Positions 62,460 to 64,000 of a DNA stretch of 64,000 nucleotides are shown here, in pieces. The translations under genes were made by a program, and so were the position numbers. Position 1 is the first letter of the stretch; each line of letters starts with the position of its first letter. The stretch is taken from contig WBMW01005527.1 of NCBI GenBank assembly GCA_013396635.1, positions 2,314,706 through 2,378,705 of the forward strand, read 5' to 3'. The notes beneath the pieces were generated by a model. The model made no database searches and was not told the DNA's origin. It was given only the letters and a program-made list of their open reading frames with translations. Origin of the DNA: Penelope pileata (lineage: Eukaryota > Chordata > Aves > Galliformes > Cracidae).

Positions 62460-64000
62460 ACTCTTCTGAAGATGTAATTACCGTACTTTAACATGGCATG
62501 AAATCTTCCAACATGTGCCACTTTGTCAGAAATCCTCATATAGAGATAGTAAACTTTCAGCTTTTGAAATACATGGATAGGGCTTGAAGGTGTGACGAAA
62601 TTCAGTTTATTTGAGTATATTTTCTCCTTTTTTCTCTGGGAAAGACATATTTCCACATATCCATTTCTATCAGCCTTTTTGCTTCTATCAAGCCCTGAGC
62701 AGGTTTAACAATGTAATAGAGGTCATGTTTGCATGTATAAGTATTTTGGTTTTCTTTCTATGCTTTAAGTAAGTGTATAAAGTGGACCATGGTGGGACTA
62801 TTTTCTTCCACTTATTTTTTTTTTCTCTTCTCACGTGAAACAGTATATGATTGGCATGTTCTATTAAAACATATCTAGATATCCATTAATTCATTTTTGG
62901 TGGGAGCAGAGTTTCATTATATATCTGAGTTTACTTTAACAATGCTTTATATTAAAATTTCTGTTGGTACTGCAGCTGCCTTCTCGGCTGAAGAGTGCAT
63001 AAAATTCCTGGGTTAAAAGCTTTGACATTTCAGATAAAGGCAGTGCCAAGGACTGCAATTTCCAGTTTGATTTTGTGATTTCCTGCTTTGGGGCAGGAGA
63101 CAAAGAGCAGTGAGATCTGCCTGGTGCAGGCCTGAAAGGGCCGCTCGGTGAGAGGGCCCTGGGCTGAGGAGGTGCAGGGAGCAGGAAGGAGAGCAGCCTA
63201 CCTGCCTGCCTGTGGCCCGTGCCCGCTCTGCCTCACCACACCTCCTCTTGTCCATCCTTCCTTCCTCACGCTCCGAGTCCCCATCACGGAGCAGTACTGT
63301 GTGTCCCAGCACCTGGGAGCCCAGCAAAGGGATTAAAACTGCTCCTGCTAACAAGTCGCTCAGGTTTTAACCAGGCCAAAGGAACAGAAGTGTGAGCAGT
63401 TCTCATGGAACACCACCAGCTCCATACCAGCGTTTCCCCAGCAGTTATTTTAACTGAGCTGTGCAAAGTAAAGAAACATTTGAAGTACAGTGCTTGTGAA
63501 ATCAGACTTCTATTTTTCTTGCTTTCTGCCTTATTAATCTAAAAGCTTTGGTCATTTTGAGGGGAAAACCCTTGCAGCATTTGCCTTTCCTGTATTTTCT
63601 CGTTGATTGCATACAGTGCACAAGTCTAACATTGAGTCTCACTGATGCACAATATTATTTGAAAAAAAAAGAGATTCTTCTCTATTAAACAAATGGTTAA
63701 AATTTTCCCTTTTTATTCTGCTTCTTCCTTTGATTTATGAAAACTGCTTTTTTCTTTTTCCTTTCAAAAGCAAACAAAAAACTGAATTAATCCACTTGAG
63801 ACACTTAGGCTTTGAAAGCCACTTCTGATTGTGTACCTGTGTGTCTGAAGCTTTTTCTCTGGTGTCTCCAAAGCACAAAGAAAATGTTATGAAAGTGAAT
63901 GCTACTGCTGCAGTAGGTGATTGAAATGTTTTCTGAAATAAACTAAAATTTTGACCAGAAAGTTATTTGGTGTCTATAAGAGGGGAGGAAATAAACCGTA

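Larger units (their letters stand above)
51642..64000 (+). other. TENM2: TENM2 intron downstream of exon B (partial)
   Basis: Begins at the gtgggt donor and runs past the window edge. I searched by eye for the next teneurin-2 exon (HFLFKTSSG start, Tyr/Pro-rich block, then a hydrophobic transmembrane segment) and did not see it, so the intron is at least 12.3 kb. It holds a CpG-rich patch at about 54484-54592, an antisense CR1 at 59188-59665, a possible mariner-like start at 53368, a short (TA)n at 57644-57658, a GC-rich block at 63110-63345, a 19-base T-tract at 62441-62459 and a strong acceptor-like site at 62134. The remainder looks like ordinary unique intron. Confidence 0.85.

Noticed and set aside
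1..64000. CRISPR arrays, tRNA/rRNA genes, operons, phage or plasmid features
   Set aside because: No spaced direct repeats, cloverleaf-like segments or dense gene packing were seen; the window is vertebrate intronic DNA.

Overview
The window is vertebrate nuclear DNA and almost certainly avian, probably chicken or a close galliform. Two observations support this. It carries several CR1 LINE fragments with the bird-style 3' end (a 'ctaaggtcccttccaac' type tail followed by ttctgt/ttctat octamer-like motifs). Its only recognisable coding sequence matches the teneurin-2 cytoplasmic domain with very few differences from the mammalian protein as I remember it. There is no bacterial-style gene packing, operon, CRISPR array, tRNA or rRNA. 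Almost all of the 64 kb is intron.

Gene layout: two internal coding exons of TENM2 (teneurin-2, ODZ2) lie on the + strand. Exon A (5539-5748, 210 bp, phase 1 to phase 1) and exon B (51407-51641, 235 bp, phase 1 to phase 2) encode consecutive parts of the N-terminal intracellular domain, just before the transmembrane segment. They are separated by an intron of about 45.7 kb. The flanking introns run off both window edges. The earlier N-terminal exons and the juxtamembrane/transmembrane exon are not present here.

Non-coding content: CR1 remnants lie at about 6625-6891 (+), 10995-11690 (+), 19640-19712 (+), 34945-35012 (-), 41175-41228 (+) and 59188-59665 (-), with a doubtful older fragment near 17200-17470. 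A 12-bp pyrimidine minisatellite sits at 18547-18630, and short (TA)n, (AAAT)n and homopolymer tracts are scattered about. A hAT-like terminus is possible at 45636 and a weak mariner-like one at 53368. Several long AT-rich, repeat-free blocks look like candidate conserved non-coding elements.

No undescribed multi-gene system is visible. The best second-look items are: (1) a CpG-enriched patch at about 31804-32165 in the middle of the large intron, with NRF1-, ETS- and CRE-like words and a perfect 22-bp palindrome, which could be an intragenic promoter or enhancer; (2) the sharp shift from mixed codon use in exon A to nearly all G/C third positions in the CpG-island-like exon B; (3) a strong acceptor-like site at 62134 followed by a short frame-compatible open stretch, which could be an alternative terminal exon giving a membrane-free intracellular-domain isoform. 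All assignments come from reading the sequence and from memory of the protein family. No database search was run.
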